NCBI RefSeq assembly: GCF_001659605.2
Contig: NC_035178.2
Span: 35,389 to 99,388 of the forward strand
DNA length: 64,000 nucleotides
Reading direction: 5' to 3'
Source of the DNA: Manihot esculenta
Taxonomy: Eukaryota; Streptophyta; Magnoliopsida; Malpighiales; Euphorbiaceae
The position numbers and the translations under genes were made by a program. The notes under the pieces were generated by a model, which did no database searches, was not told the origin of the DNA, and saw nothing but the letters and a program-made list of their open reading frames with translations. Below, piece by piece: positions 32,101 to 45,436 of this stretch (position 1 is its first letter; every line of letters begins with the position of its first letter).

Positions 32101-33616
32101 AATAATCAAAATGCAAAATTAACCCCCTAAATGGTGGAGTTTGGACTGATTAGACTCCGTCAAGAGTTTTAATCAATAATGTTTGTCTTAGATGAAACAA
32201 TAGAAATAAGAGGCAAGAAGCCGAAAACTCTTATTGAAAGATTGAAAAGTATTTATAAACAGTCAGGGAAACGCTATTTATAATAGAAAAATCCTAATAT
32301 GGAAATTTATAAAAAAAATCCTAAAAAATAATCAAAATGCAAAATTGACCCCATAAACGGAAAAATTTTTGCCTCAAACTTTGTGACTAGGCTTACGGCT
32401 CTCGTTACACTTTTGATATTGGACTAATTAGATTTCGTCATGTGTTTTAATTCCAATAATGTTGGGTTAACATGAAACAATAGAAACAAGAGGTAAGAAG
32501 CTAAAAACTCTTATTGAAATTCACAAAATATTGAAAAGTATTTATAGACAGCCAATGAAAGGTTATTTGTAATAGAAAAATCCTAATATAGAAAATTATG
32601 AAAAATCCAAAAAAGTAATCAAAAGCAAAATTGACTTCTTAAACCCACGTTTGGACTGATTAGATTCTGTCAGGAGTTTTAACTAATAACGTTTGGCTAA
32701 GACAAAATAATAGAAAAAAGAGGCAAGAACCTGAAAGCTCTTATTGAAATTCTTGAAAATTGAAAACTGCTTATAAACAGCCAAGGAACGACCAGTATAA
32801 TAGAAAAACCCTAATATAGAAAAATACAAAAGAAATTGTCTCCCTAAACTGTGAAATTTAGAATGATTAGACTCTGTCAGGAGTTTTAACCAATAACGTT
32901 TGGCTAAGACGAAACTATATAAACAAGAGGCTAGAACCCGAAATTTCTTATTAAAATTCTTGAAAGATTGAAAAGTGTTTATAAATAGCCAAGAAAAAAC
33001 TTTTTATATTAGAAAAACCCTAATATGAAAAACTACAAAAAAATCCAAAAAATAATCAAAATGCAAAATTAACCCTTAAACGGTGGAGTTTGGAATGGTT
33101 AGAGTATGTCAAAAGTTTTAACCAATAACGTTTGGCTAAGATTAAACAATATAAATAAGAGGAAAGAAGCCGAAAAGTCTTATTGAAATTCTTGAAAGAT
33201 TGAAAAGTGTTTATAAACAGCCAAGGAAAAGGTATTTACCCTAATATGAAAAATTATAAAACAAAATCTAAAAAAGTAATCAAAATGCAAAATTGACCCC
33301 CTAAACGGTAGAGGTTTGACTGATTAGACTGCGTCAGGAATTTTAACTAATAACATTTGGCTAAGACGAAACAATAGAAACAAAAAGTTAGAGGCTGAAA
33401 ACTCTTATTGAAATTCTTAAAAGATTGAAAAGCATTTCTAATTAGCCAAGGAAATGCTATTTATAATAGAAAAATACTAATATGAAAATTTATTAAAAAA
33501 AGTCCAAAAAAGTAATCAAAATGCAAAGTAGACCCTCTAAAAAGTGGAGTTTGGACTGATTTGACTCCCTTAAGAGTTTTAACCAATAGCATTTGACTAA
33601 GACGAAACAATAAAAA
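29123..33616. repeat. satellite array, segment 3 (irregular monomers)
   Basis: Continues the A, B, C order from the insertion point of the solo LTR to about 29850, then becomes a series of roughly 230-bp monomers with more mutations and no clear five-monomer period. Isolated type-A bodies (with TTTTTGCC...CTTTGTG) appear near 30280 and 32370. Orientation is unchanged. Nothing else is seen in this stretch. Confidence 0.85.
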
Positions 33617-35867
33617 TGTAACGACCCGGAAATAGACCATTACCGGCGCTAGGATTCAGGACGGCATAAGGCCGCCAGAACCCGTAGCAAGTCTGCTATA
33701 CTCTCTGTGTACCTGTAATAACTCATACATGATCATATATTTTCTGTGAAAATAAAAACTTTTCTTTCTCGAAACTCTGGCTTAACCTGTGCATGCACAA
33801 TCTCTATACTTTGTACTCTGTACCCCTGACTAGAGCTTGCTCTAGATGGGTTAAATCATACCTGTTAAGCCTGGTTTTTCACCTGTTTGTAAAACAGTTA
33901 TATAACTTGATCATGTATACAAAAAAAAACTTCTAAAACAGAATAACTAAGTCAAGCACACTTTAACTATTTACACAACTAATACATCTCTTTCATATTA
34001 CATATCCACTCTAACTATTACAAGCTCTTTATTTTGTTTTTATGCACCTCTGACTTGCCCTTGTACAACCTGTATACTGAAACCTGCAAAACTGGGATTA
34101 AGGGAGTGGGATGAGCTCTATAGCCCAGTGAGTAGAACAATAAACCCTGTCATGAAAACATGATCTTACGGAATGCATCATATCACAGACAATTCACATC
34201 TAGGGTAAACCTGTCACCACATAGTCCCAGTATCTAATCCGTGCCAGGCCGTCAACTGGGGTCCTGGTCTTTCTGTCATGCATACATACATCCATACATA
34301 TTTTAAATTTCCAGGCCATTGATGAGGTCCTGGAGTTTTCCTGTATAAATAATAAATCTGCCAGGCCATCGCATGGGGTCCTGGACTTCCTGTACAAACA
34401 CAAACCTGTCAGGCCGTAGAATGGGGTCCTGAACTCTCTATACCTGCCAGGCCGTAGAATGGGGTCCTGGACTTCCTGTCTGGGACTATTGGATCATTCA
34501 GCATTTACCCACATCAACAAATAATGATGCAATGCAACATAGTCGTGGATACTAATGCAAGCAACCTATGGCATAATCATGATGCATGAGATATGCTAAA
34601 ATATTCCATGAGTCAATTAAAAGTTTAAGTTTAGTTCCACTCACCTCTGACTGACTCTGACTGACTCTGCAGGCTCCTGAAGCGGTCCTCACTGCTGAAC
34701 TCTCTGGTTCCTCTGGTCTGTGCCTACACAGATAGACTTACATGAGGGACCAAACATACTCTAACATCTCTCTAACATCTCTCTACACATCTCCCCAAAA
34801 ACCCCTTAAAACACCGTAGAACAACCATGTAAAGGAAAGCTGGACAGAGCACTTTCGGCGGCAGGTTCGGCGGCCGAAAGTCCTCTCCAGAGACGAAACT
34901 CAAGCACCTTCGGCGGCACCTTCGGCGGCCGAATCCCCCAAACAGAGCCGAACATGCAAAAACACTCGGGGGCAAGCTGTGGCAACCAAGCCACCATGCA
35001 AGAGGTTCGGCGGCCGAATGAACTTTCGGCTGCCGAACCTGAGTTCATCCAGAACTCAGTTTCAACGGCAAACCATCTCCTCCTTCCCTTCACTAACTCC
35101 AAACATGCATATACCAACTCTTCAACACACAGATACTCATGTATATAATCACAGGGGTCCAAAACTAACTAATAACCCCAAACAACAAAACAAATATCAC
35201 ACATAATCATGTATACATGCATAAATCATCAAAATCACTACTTCTCACTTCACCATGCATCTCTCTCCCTTAACTGCCATAAAACCTTCAGAAAACGTAA
35301 AACAGGGTTTTAGATCTTCCCTTACCTCTATAACCAGGAAGATGCACGTACTGAACAAGGGAAACGGATCAACTCTTCTTTACCCTCACAAAACTCTTCA
35401 AAGCTCACTTTTCTGCAAACCCTTCAACACTTGGTAAATGAGCAAACTCCTGCATGAGCTGCTCAAAACATTTGCAGATGAGTCATAGAAGACGTGGCTA
35501 ATTCATGGCAAGAATCTGAGGCCAACATCTGTCAAAAGCCATGACTCAGCTTGGCTGACCACCTCATCGTCGGCTGCCCAATCACAGGCAAGACCATGCA
35601 ACATTCGGGGGCCGAACTTCCCTTCGGAAGCCAAACACTTTCGGCGGCCGAACTTACTTTCGGCGGCCGAACTTACTTTCGGCGGCCGAACTTGGCTCAA
35701 CTGCCTTAGATCATTTCAACTCAAAACTCAAAACTAAAGAACGGTAAAACCATCAAACACCTCATAACACATAGAAACCATAACTCCTACCCTTATATAG
35801 AATCCCAACACCCCGGATTCCATCAGACAAAAGAAATTCCGGTGCCGGATTCTAGCCGGGTATTACA
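33617..35867 (-). repeat. 3' LTR of complete Tekay-type element
   Basis: 2251 bp, practically identical to 41064-43315. On the minus strand it runs from TGTAATACCCGGCTAG to GGGTCGTTACA. It carries TTCGGCGGCCGAAC boxes (34853-35040 and 35606-35695) and about five units of a CCAGG...CCTGG inverted repeat (34245-34480). A candidate splice donor is at 35325 and a candidate acceptor at 34084. Open frames of 60-118 codons are duplicated in both LTRs and have no recognisable domain. Confidence 0.95.
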
Positions 35868-35880
35868 TTCTCCCCTCCTT
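35868..35880 (-). other. polypurine tract of Tekay-type element
   Basis: AAGGAGGGGAGAA on the minus strand, directly before the 3' LTR. Confidence 0.85.
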
Positions 35881-35945
35881 AAGAACATTCGTCCTCGAAT
35901 GTTCCTAAAACATACAAGGAACACATGAAATGGAGAAAACTAACC

Positions 35946-38900
35946 TCAAAACAAATATGGATACTGCTGGAGCATAGACTCCCGCGTCTCCCACGTGCAC
36001 TCTTCTAGATTATGGTGGTTCCATAACACTTTCACCATCGGAATGTCCTTGTTCCTTAGCTGTCTGATCTGCGTGTCCAGAATCCGCACTGGCTGCTCTA
36101 CATAGGTGAGATCCGTATGAATCTCCACCTCAGGCTCACTCAGAACCTGATTCGGATCTGACACAAACTGTCGTAGCATAGAAACATGAAATACCGGGTG
36201 AATTCTCTCCATAGAAACAGGTAAATCCAGCTTATACGACACATTTCCGATCCTCTGCAATACCTCAAAGGGTCCAATGTACCGTGGAGCCAATTTACCT
36301 TTCTTGCCAAAACGAACCACTCCTTTCATTGGAGACACTTTCAGTAATACCCAATTACCCTCTTGAAATTCTAACTGCTTTCTGCGAACGTCTGCATAAC
36401 TTTTCTGTCTACTCTGAGCTGTTCTAATTCTTTCTCTGATCATGGGCACCATTCTACTGGTAATGTCTACTAACTCTGGCCCTGCAATAGCCTTTTCTCC
36501 TACCTCTTCCCAGCAAACTGGTGATCTGCATTTCCTCCCATATAACGCCTCATAAGGAGCCATCCCAATGCTAGCATGATGACTGTTATTGTAGGCAAAC
36601 TCTACCAAAGGTAGATGCTGCCTCCAAGAACCGCCAAAGTCTAACATACATAGGCGAAGCATATCCTCTATGGTTTGGATGGTCCTTTTTGACTGTCCAT
36701 CAGTCTGTGGGTGGAAAGCTGTACTAAAATCCAAGCTCGTGCCCATCGCACTTTGCAGACTCCGCCAAAAGCGGGAGGTAAACTGAGGTCCTCTGTCTGA
36801 AACTATCGACACTGGAATACCATGTAATCTCACTATCTCATCCAGATAGACCTGTGCCAACTTATCCACAGAATAGTTACTCCGTACTGGCAGAAAATGA
36901 GCAGATTTTGTGAGTCTGTCCACAATCACCCATATAGAGTCTATCCTGTTGGATGCTGCTGGTAAACCCACTACAAAATCCATGGCTATGTTCTCCCATT
37001 TCCACTCTGGAATCGGCAATGGGTTAAGCATTCCGGCTGGTTTCTGATGCTCTAATTTCACCCTCTGACAAATCTCACAGGCTGTCACAAACTGCGCCAC
37101 TTCTTTCTTCATGGCTGGCCACCAATAGACCCTTTTCAGATCCTGATACATTTTGGTGGCTCCTGGGTGAACACTATACCGCGCATTATGCGCTTCCCTC
37201 ATAATGTCTTCTTTCACACTGCCCCTATCTGGTACACAAAGTCGACTTCCATAGCGAAGGATCCCTTTGCTGTCAAATCTGAATTCTGCATTGCTGCCTG
37301 ACTGAACAGTCCTGGCAATTTTCATCAACTCAGGGTCCTCTTGCTGTCTCTGCGCTATCTGCTCCAGAAACACAGGTGTCACTCTCATCTGTGCTATCAA
37401 CGCACCTGTACCAGACAACTCTAACTGGAACCCCTCTTCTAAGAGCTTGTACAGTTCCATCACAACTGGTCTCCGCTCTGCTGCTATATGGGATAAACTG
37501 CCTAGTGACTTCCGGCTGAGGGCGTCTGCCACGACATTCGCCTTACCCGGATGATATTGGATCTTACACTCATAATCACTGAGCAATTCTATCCATCTCC
37601 TCTGCCTCATATTCAGCTCTCTCTGACTCAAGATGTACTGTAAACTCTTGTGATCTGTGAAGATCTCGCTTTTAACCCCGTAGAGGTAATGCCTCCACAT
37701 CTTAAGTGCAAAGATAACTGCTGCCATCTCTAGGTCATGGGTGGGGTAATTCAACTCGTGCTTCTTTAACTGTCTCGAAGCATAAGCTATCACCCTATCA
37801 CTCTGCATCAATACACAACCCAATCCCACTCGAGATGCATCACAGAACACTGTGAAGTCCTCATTACTCACAGGCAGAGCTAACACTGGTGCTGTTGTCA
37901 ACCTTCTCTTGAGCTCCTCAAAGCTCTCTTCACACTGGTCTGACCAGACAAACTTCTGGTTCTTCTGAGTTAGTTTGGTCATAGGAGCTGCTATCTTTGA
38001 GAAGTTCTGAACGAACCTCCTGTAGTAACCTGCCAGTCCCAGAAAGCTTTTAATCTCAGTTACTGTTGCGGGTCTGGGCCAGTTAGCTACAGCCTCTATC
38101 TTCTTGGGGTCTACCTCAATACCCTCTGCTGATACTACATGTCCCAAGAAGGCAATGCTCCGTAACCAAAACTCACACTTCGAGAACTTGGCATATAAAC
38201 CATGCTCTCTCAGTGTTTGCAAAACAATCCTCAAATGCTGGGCATGCTCCTCTACATCTCTGGAATACACTAGAATATCATCGATAAACACAATGACAAA
38301 GTGATCCAGAAACTCACTGAATACCCTGTTCATGAGATCCATAAATGCTGCAGGGGCGTTAGTCAACCCGAACGGCATCACTAAGAACTCATAATGCCCA
38401 TATCTCGTCCGGAAAGCTGTCTTAGGCACATCTGCCTCTCTCACTCTCAACTGATGATACCCAGATCTCAGATCTATTTTCGAGAAACAACCTGCTCCAG
38501 CTAGCTGGTCAAATAGATCATCAATCCTAGGTAAAGGATACCTATTCTTGATAGTGACCTTGTTCAACTGTCTGTAGTCGATACAAAGTCTGAGGGATCC
38601 ATCCTTCTTTCTAACAAAGAGCACTGGAGCACCCCAAGGTGAGGTACTAGGGCGGATGAAACCCTTATCTACCAAGTCCTGCAACTGTTCTTTCAACTCT
38701 TTTAACTCTGCTGGTGCCATCCTGTAGGGAGGAATAGAGATAGGTCTGGTACCTGGCAATAATTCAATGTCAAACCCTATCTCCCTATCAGGTGGTAGTC
38801 CTGGCAAATCGTCTGGGAACACATCGAGAAACTCTCGGACTACTGGTACTGTGGCTGGGTCCCTAACATGACTGTCTAGCTCTCTCACATGAGCTAGAAA

Positions 38901-40862
38901 CCCCCGACAACCCCTCCTAAGCAAACGACGAGCCTGAAGGGCTGAAATCATACCTCTGGGTGTCCCTCTCCTGTCTCCTCTGAAGACACACTCTGACCCA
39001 TCCTGGTCTCTGAGACTCACTATCTTCTCTCTATAGTCCAACGTAGCACTATAGGTAGATAACCAATCCATCCCTAGAATGACATCAAAATCCGTCAAAT
39101 CTAGAACCACAAGGTCAGCTGGAAGGCATCTACCTTCTATGAATACTGGACTGAAATGACAGACTGACACTGCCACTGATGGGTCACATCTAGGTCCACT
39201 GACCCAGAGAGGATACTCTAACTCAGAACTGATCAAACCCAACCTCTCTATGGCTCTCGAAGCAATAAAGGAATGAGAAGCACCGGGGTCCATCAAAGCA
39301 TACACATCTGAACACCCAATGATGAGATTACCTGACACCACTGTGTTTGACGTGTTAGCCTCCTCCTGAGTCACAGTGAAAATCCGTGCTGGGGCTACCG
39401 GATTTCCACCTCGGGAACCTGCTGCTGAAGTAGAGGCTGCCCCTCTCCCTCTACCTCTGCCACTACTCTGAGGCATGACTGGAGCTACTGGCTGTACTAC
39501 ACTGCCTGAACTCATTTGCTGAGATGGTGCCATAAAAGTCATCTGAGGACAATACCGAGCAATATGCCCTTCCTGTCCACATCGATAACACGCTGTAGAT
39601 CCCAACTGACAAGCTCCCCTATGTGGTCTTCCACATCTCTGACATACTGGATTAGCTGTGCCAGAGCTTGAGCCACTACCAAATCCCAGACCAGACTTAA
39701 CTTTACCCCAGAACTTTTTCTTTGCTCCTTTTGCCTTGTCCCATCTCTTACTGCCTGTCGTACTTGTACTAGGGGCCTGAGAACTCGAAGCCTGAGCTCT
39801 TGATTGTTTCTGAATATTGGAACTTGCCTCCATTTTCCTGGCTGCATCCACGATAGAGTGGAAACTCTCCTTTTCTGCTGGAAGAATCAAGGAAGAATAC
39901 CTGGGATGAAGTCTCATAGTATATCTCCTTGCCTTCTTCTGATCAGTATCATAGGCTTGACCCACATACTGAAGCAAATCCAGGAACTTGTCTGTAAATT
40001 CATCAACACTCATTTCATCTGTCTGTCTCAACTGTTCAAATTCCACTACTTTCATCTCCCTAGAGCTGTCAGGAAAAGCCCACCCTGCAAATTCATTGGC
40101 GAACTCTCCCCATGACATACTGTCCATCCTGGGTTCCACATAGTTTTTAAACCATTCCTGAGCTTTCTTGCATTTAAGTGTGAACCCTGCCATTTCAATG
40201 GCTCTACAATCATCTGCTCCCAACTCACTGGTTATCATCCTGACTGATCTGAGGTATTCAAATGGATCATCTCCTGGGTTAAACTTAGGAGCATCCAATT
40301 TTAAGTACTCTGTCATTTTCACCCTTCTTCTCTCGGGTAAATGAGGTCGAGGTATCTGAATTACTGGTTCTGGTTGTGGTGGAGGTACTGGGTCATCTTG
40401 TTCTGGATACGCTGTACCTTGATGCACAGGTGAGGGTGGATACATGGGATATGGTGGATCATAATGAGGTATGTATGGCATGTAAGGAGAATATGGGATG
40501 TAACTGGAGTATTCTGACACATCTCCCATTGAATAATCTGGGTCCTGAAAAGAGAATGGATAACCAAACCCCGAGGCCTGAGTGCCTCCCTGAAACTCTC
40601 CCATACCCTCATCAGACCTACCAATACCCATGCTATCATCCAAGGCCTGTTCTACCTCCATAGCTTCTCTCACTTCCTCCGATCTTCCTCCCCTAACAAC
40701 GCCTCTTCTGCTCTCGTCTAAAGACCTTCTAGGGTCCATTGACATATCCTCCCTGCTTGATCTCTGAGATCTTGCCCTTGGCAAAACAGGAGGTTGAGCA
40801 TCTACTCTCTCACTTTCTGGTGGATCTCTAGCCAATCGAACTGATCGACGAGCTCCTCGCAT
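35946..40862 (-). CDS. Gag-Pol polyprotein, Tekay-type chromovirus
   Basis: A single frame of 1638 codons from ATG at 40862 ([13 protein letters not shown]). An in-frame ATG 36 bp upstream would be removed if the leader is spliced, and the MRG start is shared with the related copies at 50222 and 56265. Domains: Gag ([19 protein letters not shown] to [17 protein letters not shown]); zinc knuckle [14 protein letters not shown] near 422; protease [10 protein letters not shown] near 524; reverse transcriptase from about 710 with the catalytic FIDDILVYS near 858; RNase H with [10 protein letters not shown] (about 1003) and FTDHKSLQY (about 1070); integrase with the HPGATK...CEICQR zinc region, D1295 and D1356. 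The position of the third catalytic acid is Lys1392 (GQSKRTIQ). The tail [17 protein letters not shown] to YPYLF is chromodomain-like, as in Tekay/Del. No frameshift or stop is present. Confidence 0.95.
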   Translation of the reverse strand: MRGARRSVRLARDPPESERVDAQPPVLPRARSQRSSREDMSMDPRRSLDESRRGVVRGGRSEEVREAMEVEQALDDSMGIGRSDEGMGEFQGGTQASGFGYPFSFQDPDYSMGDVSEYSSYIPYSPYMPYIPHYDPPYPMYPPSPVHQGTAYPEQDDPVPPPQPEPVIQIPRPHLPERRRVKMTEYLKLDAPKFNPGDDPFEYLRSVRMITSELGADDCRAIEMAGFTLKCKKAQEWFKNYVEPRMDSMSWGEFANEFAGWAFPDSSREMKVVEFEQLRQTDEMSVDEFTDKFLDLLQYVGQAYDTDQKKARRYTMRLHPRYSSLILPAEKESFHSIVDAARKMEASSNIQKQSRAQASSSQAPSTSTTGSKRWDKAKGAKKKFWGKVKSGLGFGSGSSSGTANPVCQRCGRPHRGACQLGSTACYRCGQEGHIARYCPQMTFMAPSQQMSSGSVVQPVAPVMPQSSGRGRGRGAASTSAAGSRGGNPVAPARIFTVTQEEANTSNTVVSGNLIIGCSDVYALMDPGASHSFIASRAIERLGLISSELEYPLWVSGPRCDPSVAVSVCHFSPVFIEGRCLPADLVVLDLTDFDVILGMDWLSTYSATLDYREKIVSLRDQDGSECVFRGDRRGTPRGMISALQARRLLRRGCRGFLAHVRELDSHVRDPATVPVVREFLDVFPDDLPGLPPDREIGFDIELLPGTRPISIPPYRMAPAELKELKEQLQDLVDKGFIRPSTSPWGAPVLFVRKKDGSLRLCIDYRQLNKVTIKNRYPLPRIDDLFDQLAGAGCFSKIDLRSGYHQLRVREADVPKTAFRTRYGHYEFLVMPFGLTNAPAAFMDLMNRVFSEFLDHFVIVFIDDILVYSRDVEEHAQHLRIVLQTLREHGLYAKFSKCEFWLRSIAFLGHVVSAEGIEVDPKKIEAVANWPRPATVTEIKSFLGLAGYYRRFVQNFSKIAAPMTKLTQKNQKFVWSDQCEESFEELKRRLTTAPVLALPVSNEDFTVFCDASRVGLGCVLMQSDRVIAYASRQLKKHELNYPTHDLEMAAVIFALKMWRHYLYGVKSEIFTDHKSLQYILSQRELNMRQRRWIELLSDYECKIQYHPGKANVVADALSRKSLGSLSHIAAERRPVVMELYKLLEEGFQLELSGTGALIAQMRVTPVFLEQIAQRQQEDPELMKIARTVQSGSNAEFRFDSKGILRYGSRLCVPDRGSVKEDIMREAHNARYSVHPGATKMYQDLKRVYWWPAMKKEVAQFVTACEICQRVKLEHQKPAGMLNPLPIPEWKWENIAMDFVVGLPAASNRIDSIWVIVDRLTKSAHFLPVRSNYSVDKLAQVYLDEIVRLHGIPVSIVSDRGPQFTSRFWRSLQSAMGTSLDFSTAFHPQTDGQSKRTIQTIEDMLRLCMLDFGGSWRQHLPLVEFAYNNSHHASIGMAPYEALYGRKCRSPVCWEEVGEKAIAGPELVDITSRMVPMIRERIRTAQSRQKSYADVRRKQLEFQEGNWVLLKVSPMKGVVRFGKKGKLAPRYIGPFEVLQRIGNVSYKLDLPVSMERIHPVFHVSMLRQFVSDPNQVLSEPEVEIHTDLTYVEQPVRILDTQIRQLRNKDIPMVKVLWNHHNLEECTWETRESMLQQYPYLF

Positions 40863-40871
40863 CTTAACTTC

Positions 40872-42773
40872 CTGAGAACAAAACACACAATATGTCACTC
40901 ATACACATGCATATTCATGGCATAGCATAACATCAAAAGACAGGACTAACATCCTATCCGAGTGGACATGTTTCCCTACTGTGCTTGACCAATTCTATCC
41001 TCTATGAGCCCGACACTCTCTCTATAGGTCCGATCATGTGAACCTAGGGCTCTGATACCAATCTGTAACGACCCGGAAATGGACCATTACCGGCGCTAGG
41101 ATTCAGGTCGGCATAAGGCCGCCAGAACCCGTAGCAAGCCTGCTATACTCTCTGTGTACCTGTAATAACTCATACATGATCATATATTTTCTGTGAAAAT
41201 AAAAACTTTTCTTTCTCGAAACTCTGGCTTAACCTGTGCATGCACAATCTCTATACTTTGTACTCTGTACCCCTGACTAGAGCTTGCTCTAGATGGGTTA
41301 AATCATACCTGTTAAGCCTGGTTTTTCACCTGTTTGTAAAACAGTTATATAACTTGATCATGTATACAAAAAAAAAACTTCTAAAACAGAATAACTAAGT
41401 CAAGCACACTTTAACTATTTACACAACTAATACATCTCTTTCATATTACATATCCACTCTAACTATTACAAGCTCTTTATTTTGTTTTTATGCACCTCTG
41501 ACTTGCCCTTGTACAACCTGTATACTGAAACCTGCAAAACTGGGATTAAGGGAGTGGGATGAGCTCTATAGCCCAGTGAGTAGAACAATAAACCCTGTCA
41601 TGAAAACATGATCTTACGGAATGCATCATATCACAGACAATTCACATCTAGGGTAAACCTGTCACCACATAGTCCCAGTATCTAATCCGTGCCAGGCCGT
41701 CAACTGGGGTCCTGGTCTTTCTGTCATGCATACATACATCCATACATATTTTAAATTTCCAGGCCATTGATGAGGTCCTGGAGTTTTCCTGTATAAATAA
41801 TAAATCTGCCAGGCCATCGCATGGGGTCCTGGACTTCCTGTACAAACACAAACCTGTCAGGCCGTAGAATGGGGTCCTGAACTCTCTATACCTGCCAGGC
41901 CGTAGAATGGGGTCCTGGACTTCCTGTCTGGGACTATTGGATCATTCAGCATTTACCCACATCAACAAATAATGATGCAATGCAACATAGTCGTGGATAC
42001 TAATGCAAGCAACCTATGGCATAATCATGATGCATGAGATATGCTAAAATATTCCATGAGTCAATTAAAAGTTTAAGTTTAGTTCCACTCACCTCTGACT
42101 GACTCTGACTGACTCTGCAGGCTCCTGAAGCGGTCCTCACTGCTGAACTCTCTGGTTCCTCTGGTCTGTGCCTACACAGATAGACTTACATGAGGGACCA
42201 AACATACTCTAACATCTCTCTAACATCTCTCTACACATCTCCCCAAAAACCCCTTAAAACACCGTAGAACAACCATGTAAAGGAAAGCTGGACAGAGCAC
42301 TTTCGGCGGCAGGTTCGGCGGCCGAAAGTCCTCTCCAGAGACGAAACTCAAGCACCTTCGGCGGCACCTTCGGCGGCCGAATCCCCCAAACAGAGCCGAA
42401 CATGCAAAAACACTCGGGGGCAAGCTGTGGCAACCAAGCCACCATGCAAGAGGTTCGGCGGCCGAATGAACTTTCGGCTGCCGAACCTGAGTTCATCCAG
42501 AACTCAGTTTCAACGGCAAACCATCTCCTCCTTCCCTTCACTAACTCCAAACATGCATATACCAACTCTTCAACACACAGATACTCATGTATATAATCAC
42601 AGGGGTCCAAAACTAACTAATAACCCCAAACAACAAAACAAATATCACACATAATCATGTATACATGCATAAATCATCAAAATCACTACTTCTCACTTCA
42701 CCATGCATCTCTCTCCCTTAACTGCCATAAAACCTTCAGAAAACGTAAAACAGGGTTTTAGATCTTCCCTTAC
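40872..42773 (-). other. candidate leader intron across the PBS
   Basis: On the minus strand a donor TAGAG|GTAAGG at 42773 in the 5' LTR and an acceptor TTTTGTTCTCAG ending at 40872, nine bases before the Gag ATG. The intron of about 1.9 kb would remove the rest of the LTR, the PBS and upstream ATGs. The acceptor is conserved in two other copies (GTTTTCCAG at 50232 on the minus strand; GTCTTTCAG ending at 56257). Splicing itself is inferred. Confidence 0.5.
41048..41060 (-). other. primer-binding site, tRNA-iMet
   Basis: TGGTATCAGAGCC on the minus strand, three bases downstream of the 5' LTR end. This is the standard plant initiator-methionine tRNA primer site. Confidence 0.95.
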
Positions 42774-43315
42774 CTCTATAACCAGGAAGATGCACGTACT
42801 GAACAAGGGAAACGGATCAACTCTTCTTTACCCTCACAAAACTCTTCAAAGCTCACTTTTCTGCAAACCCTTCAACACTTGGTAAATGAGCAAACTCCTG
42901 CATGAGCTGCTCAAAACATTTGCAGATGAGTCATAGAAGACGTGGCTAATTCATGGCAAGAATCTGAGGCCAACATCTGTCAAAAGCCATGACTCAGCTT
43001 GGCTGACCACCTCATCGTCGGCTGCCCAATCACAGGCAAGACCATGCAACATTCGGGGGCCGAACTTCCCTTCGGAAGCCAAACACTTTCGGCGGCCGAA
43101 CTTACTTTCGGCGGCCGAACTTACTTTCGGCGGCCGAACTTGGCTCAACTGCCTTAGATCATTTCAACTCAAAACTCAAAACTAAAGAACGGTAAAACCA
43201 TCAAACACCTCATAACACATAGAAACCATAACTCCTACCCTTATATAGAATCCCAACACCCCGGATTCCATCAGACAAAAGAAATTCCGGTGCCGGATTC
43301 TAGCCGGGTATTACA
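41064..43315 (-). repeat. 5' LTR of complete Tekay-type element
   Basis: 2252 bp, the promoter LTR of the minus-strand element. A TATA-like CTATATAAGG lies on the minus strand at about 43240-43249, unusually close (about 70 bp) to the LTR start. The TATA position used by the sister LTR families is not obvious here, so the real start site is uncertain. Inverted-repeat units occupy about 41692-41928. Confidence 0.95.
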
Positions 43316-44818
43316 AAAAATAAGAGGTTAGAGGCCGAAAACTCTTATTGAAATTCTTGAAGTATTGAAAATTGTTTATAAACAACCAAGGAAAGGCTAT
43401 TATAATAGAAAAACCCTAATAAGGAACACTACAAAAAAATCCAAAAAATAATCAAAATGCAAAATTGACCCCTTAAACGGTGGACTTTGGATTGATTATA
43501 GTCCGTAAGGAATTTTAACCAATAACGTTTGGCTATGAAGAAAAAATAGAAACAAAAGAAAAAGAAACCAAAAACTCTTATTGAAATTCTTGAAAAACTG
43601 AAAAGTGTTTATAAACAGCCAAGAAAATGCTATTTACAACAAAAAAACCTAATATGAAAAATTACAAAAAAATCCAAAAAAGTAATCAAAAGACAAAATT
43701 GACCCCCCAAACGGTGGAGTTTGGATTGATTAGACTCCATCAGAAGTTTTAACCAATAACGTTTGGCAAAGACGAAACATTGGAAACAAGAGGCTAGAAG
43801 CCGAAAACTCCTATTGAAATTCTTGAAAGATTGAAAAGTGTTTATAAACAACTAAGGAAAGGTTATTATAATAGAAAAACCCTAATATGGAAAAATAGGA
43901 AAAAACTGTCATCCTAAACGGTGGAATTTAGACTGATTAGACTTCGTCAGGAGTTTTAACTAATAAAGTTTGGCTAAGACAAAACTATAAAAATAAGAGG
44001 TTAGATGCCAAAATCTCTTATTAAAACTCTTGAAAGATTGAAAAGTGTTTATAAACAGCCAAGGAAAAGCTAATTATAATGGAAAAACCCTAATATGAGA
44101 AACTACAAAAAAAATCAAAAAATAATCAAAATGCAAAATTGGCTCCCTAAATAGTGGAGTTTGGACTGATTAAACTCCGTCAAGAGTTTTAACCAATAAT
44201 ATTTGGCTAAGACGAAGCAATAGAAATAAGAGGCAAGAAGTCGAAAACTCTTACTGAAATTCTTGAAAGATTGAAAAGTGTTTATAAACAGTCAGGGAAA
44301 GGCTATTTATAATAGAAAAACCCTATTATGGAAAATTATAAAAAAATCCAAAAAAAAATCAAAATGCAAAATTGACCCCATAAATGGTGAAATTTTTGCC
44401 TCAAACTTTGTCACTAGGCTTATGGCTCTCATCACACTTTTGATATTGGACTAATTAGAATCCATCAAGAATTTAATTCTAATAACATTTCCCTAAGACG
44501 ACACAATAGCAACAAGAGGCAAGAAGCCAAAAGCTCTAATTGAAATTCACAAAAAATTGAAAAGTGTTTATAAATAGCCAAGGAAAGGTTATTTGTAATA
44601 GAAAAACCCTAATATAGAAAATTATGAAAAATTCAAAAAAGTAATCGAAAGCAAAATTGACTCCCTAACGGTGGAGTTTGGATTGATTAGACTCTGTCAG
44701 GAGTTTTAACTAAAAACGTCCGGCTAGGACGAAATAATAGAAATAAGAGGCAATAAGTCAAAAGCTCTTATTGAAATTCTTGAAAGATTGCAAAGTGTTT
44801 ATAAAAAGCAAAGGAAAG
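43316..44818. repeat. satellite array, segment 4
   Basis: About six monomers in the same orientation, resuming in phase after the Tekay-type element (AAAAATAAGAGG). One type-A body with GCCTCAAACTTTGTCACTAG lies near 44400. The segment ends at the next solo LTR. Confidence 0.9.
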
Positions 44819-45195
44819 TGTAATACCCGGCTAGATTCCGACATCGGAATCCCTACCTTCCGGCGGAGTCTCCGTTGGAATCTGGAATTCTGAAGATGCC
44901 AGAGGCTTCTAGAGGGGTAAAATGTGTTTTCTAAAATGTTTTTACTGATTTTATGGTTTTAAATGAAAAAGAATTGAGTTTTTGAAAAGAAAAGACCAAG
45001 GAGGCGTTTGCCAGGTTCGGCCGCCGAAAGTCAAGTTCGGCCGCCGAACACGAGAAGATTTCGGGAGCGCCTTTGGCCTCCGAAAGTCTTGTTTGAACGA
45101 GCCAAGGTTCGGCCGCCGAACCTCAAGTTCGACCGCCGAACCTGCATGAGTTTAGGGGGCACGCTAGGCCGCCGAAGGTCTTCGACCAGGCCACC

Positions 45196-45201
45196 TATAA
45201 A
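45196..45201 (+). promoter_or_regulatory. TATA box of second solo LTR
   Basis: TATAAA in the context CCACCTATAAAGAGCCC, at the same LTR position as 26878. Confidence 0.7.
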
Positions 45202-45436
45202 GAGCCCTCAGATCAGAAATGGGCGAGTTTCTCCCCATTCTCGAGCTCAGGTGAGTTTTGGTCCTCCTTTGGTCGTTTTCATGTTTTCTCTACCCATCCC
45301 TCAAGTTTTTCATGAGTTCCACCATTGTTTTGAAGATTTGAAGCTTAAATAGGAGTTTTGGGAGCTTGGAGGCTTTTGGAGCTTGGATCCTCTATACCTC
45401 CGAGTTAGGGATCACACCACCCTCGATCTTCAAGAG

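Larger units (their letters stand above)
33617..43315 (-). mobile_element. complete Tekay-type Ty3/gypsy chromovirus
   Basis: A 9.7-kb minus-strand element with two LTRs (41064-43315 as 5' LTR, 33617-35867 as 3' LTR). It has the target duplication AAAAA (33612-33616 and 43316-43320), a tRNA-iMet primer site, a polypurine tract, and one long Gag-Pol frame. By eye the LTRs differ at about three positions plus the length of one A run, roughly 0.13 percent. With the commonly used grass rate of 1.3e-8 per site per year this is of the order of 50,000 years. It is the youngest and most complete element here. The integrase lacks its catalytic glutamate. Confidence 0.95.

Noticed and set aside
34772..35162. 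Frames of 67-118 codons repeated exactly at 42220-42610
   Set aside because: They are duplicated because the two LTRs are identical, and are built on the TTCGGCGGCCGAA boxes. No domain is present.
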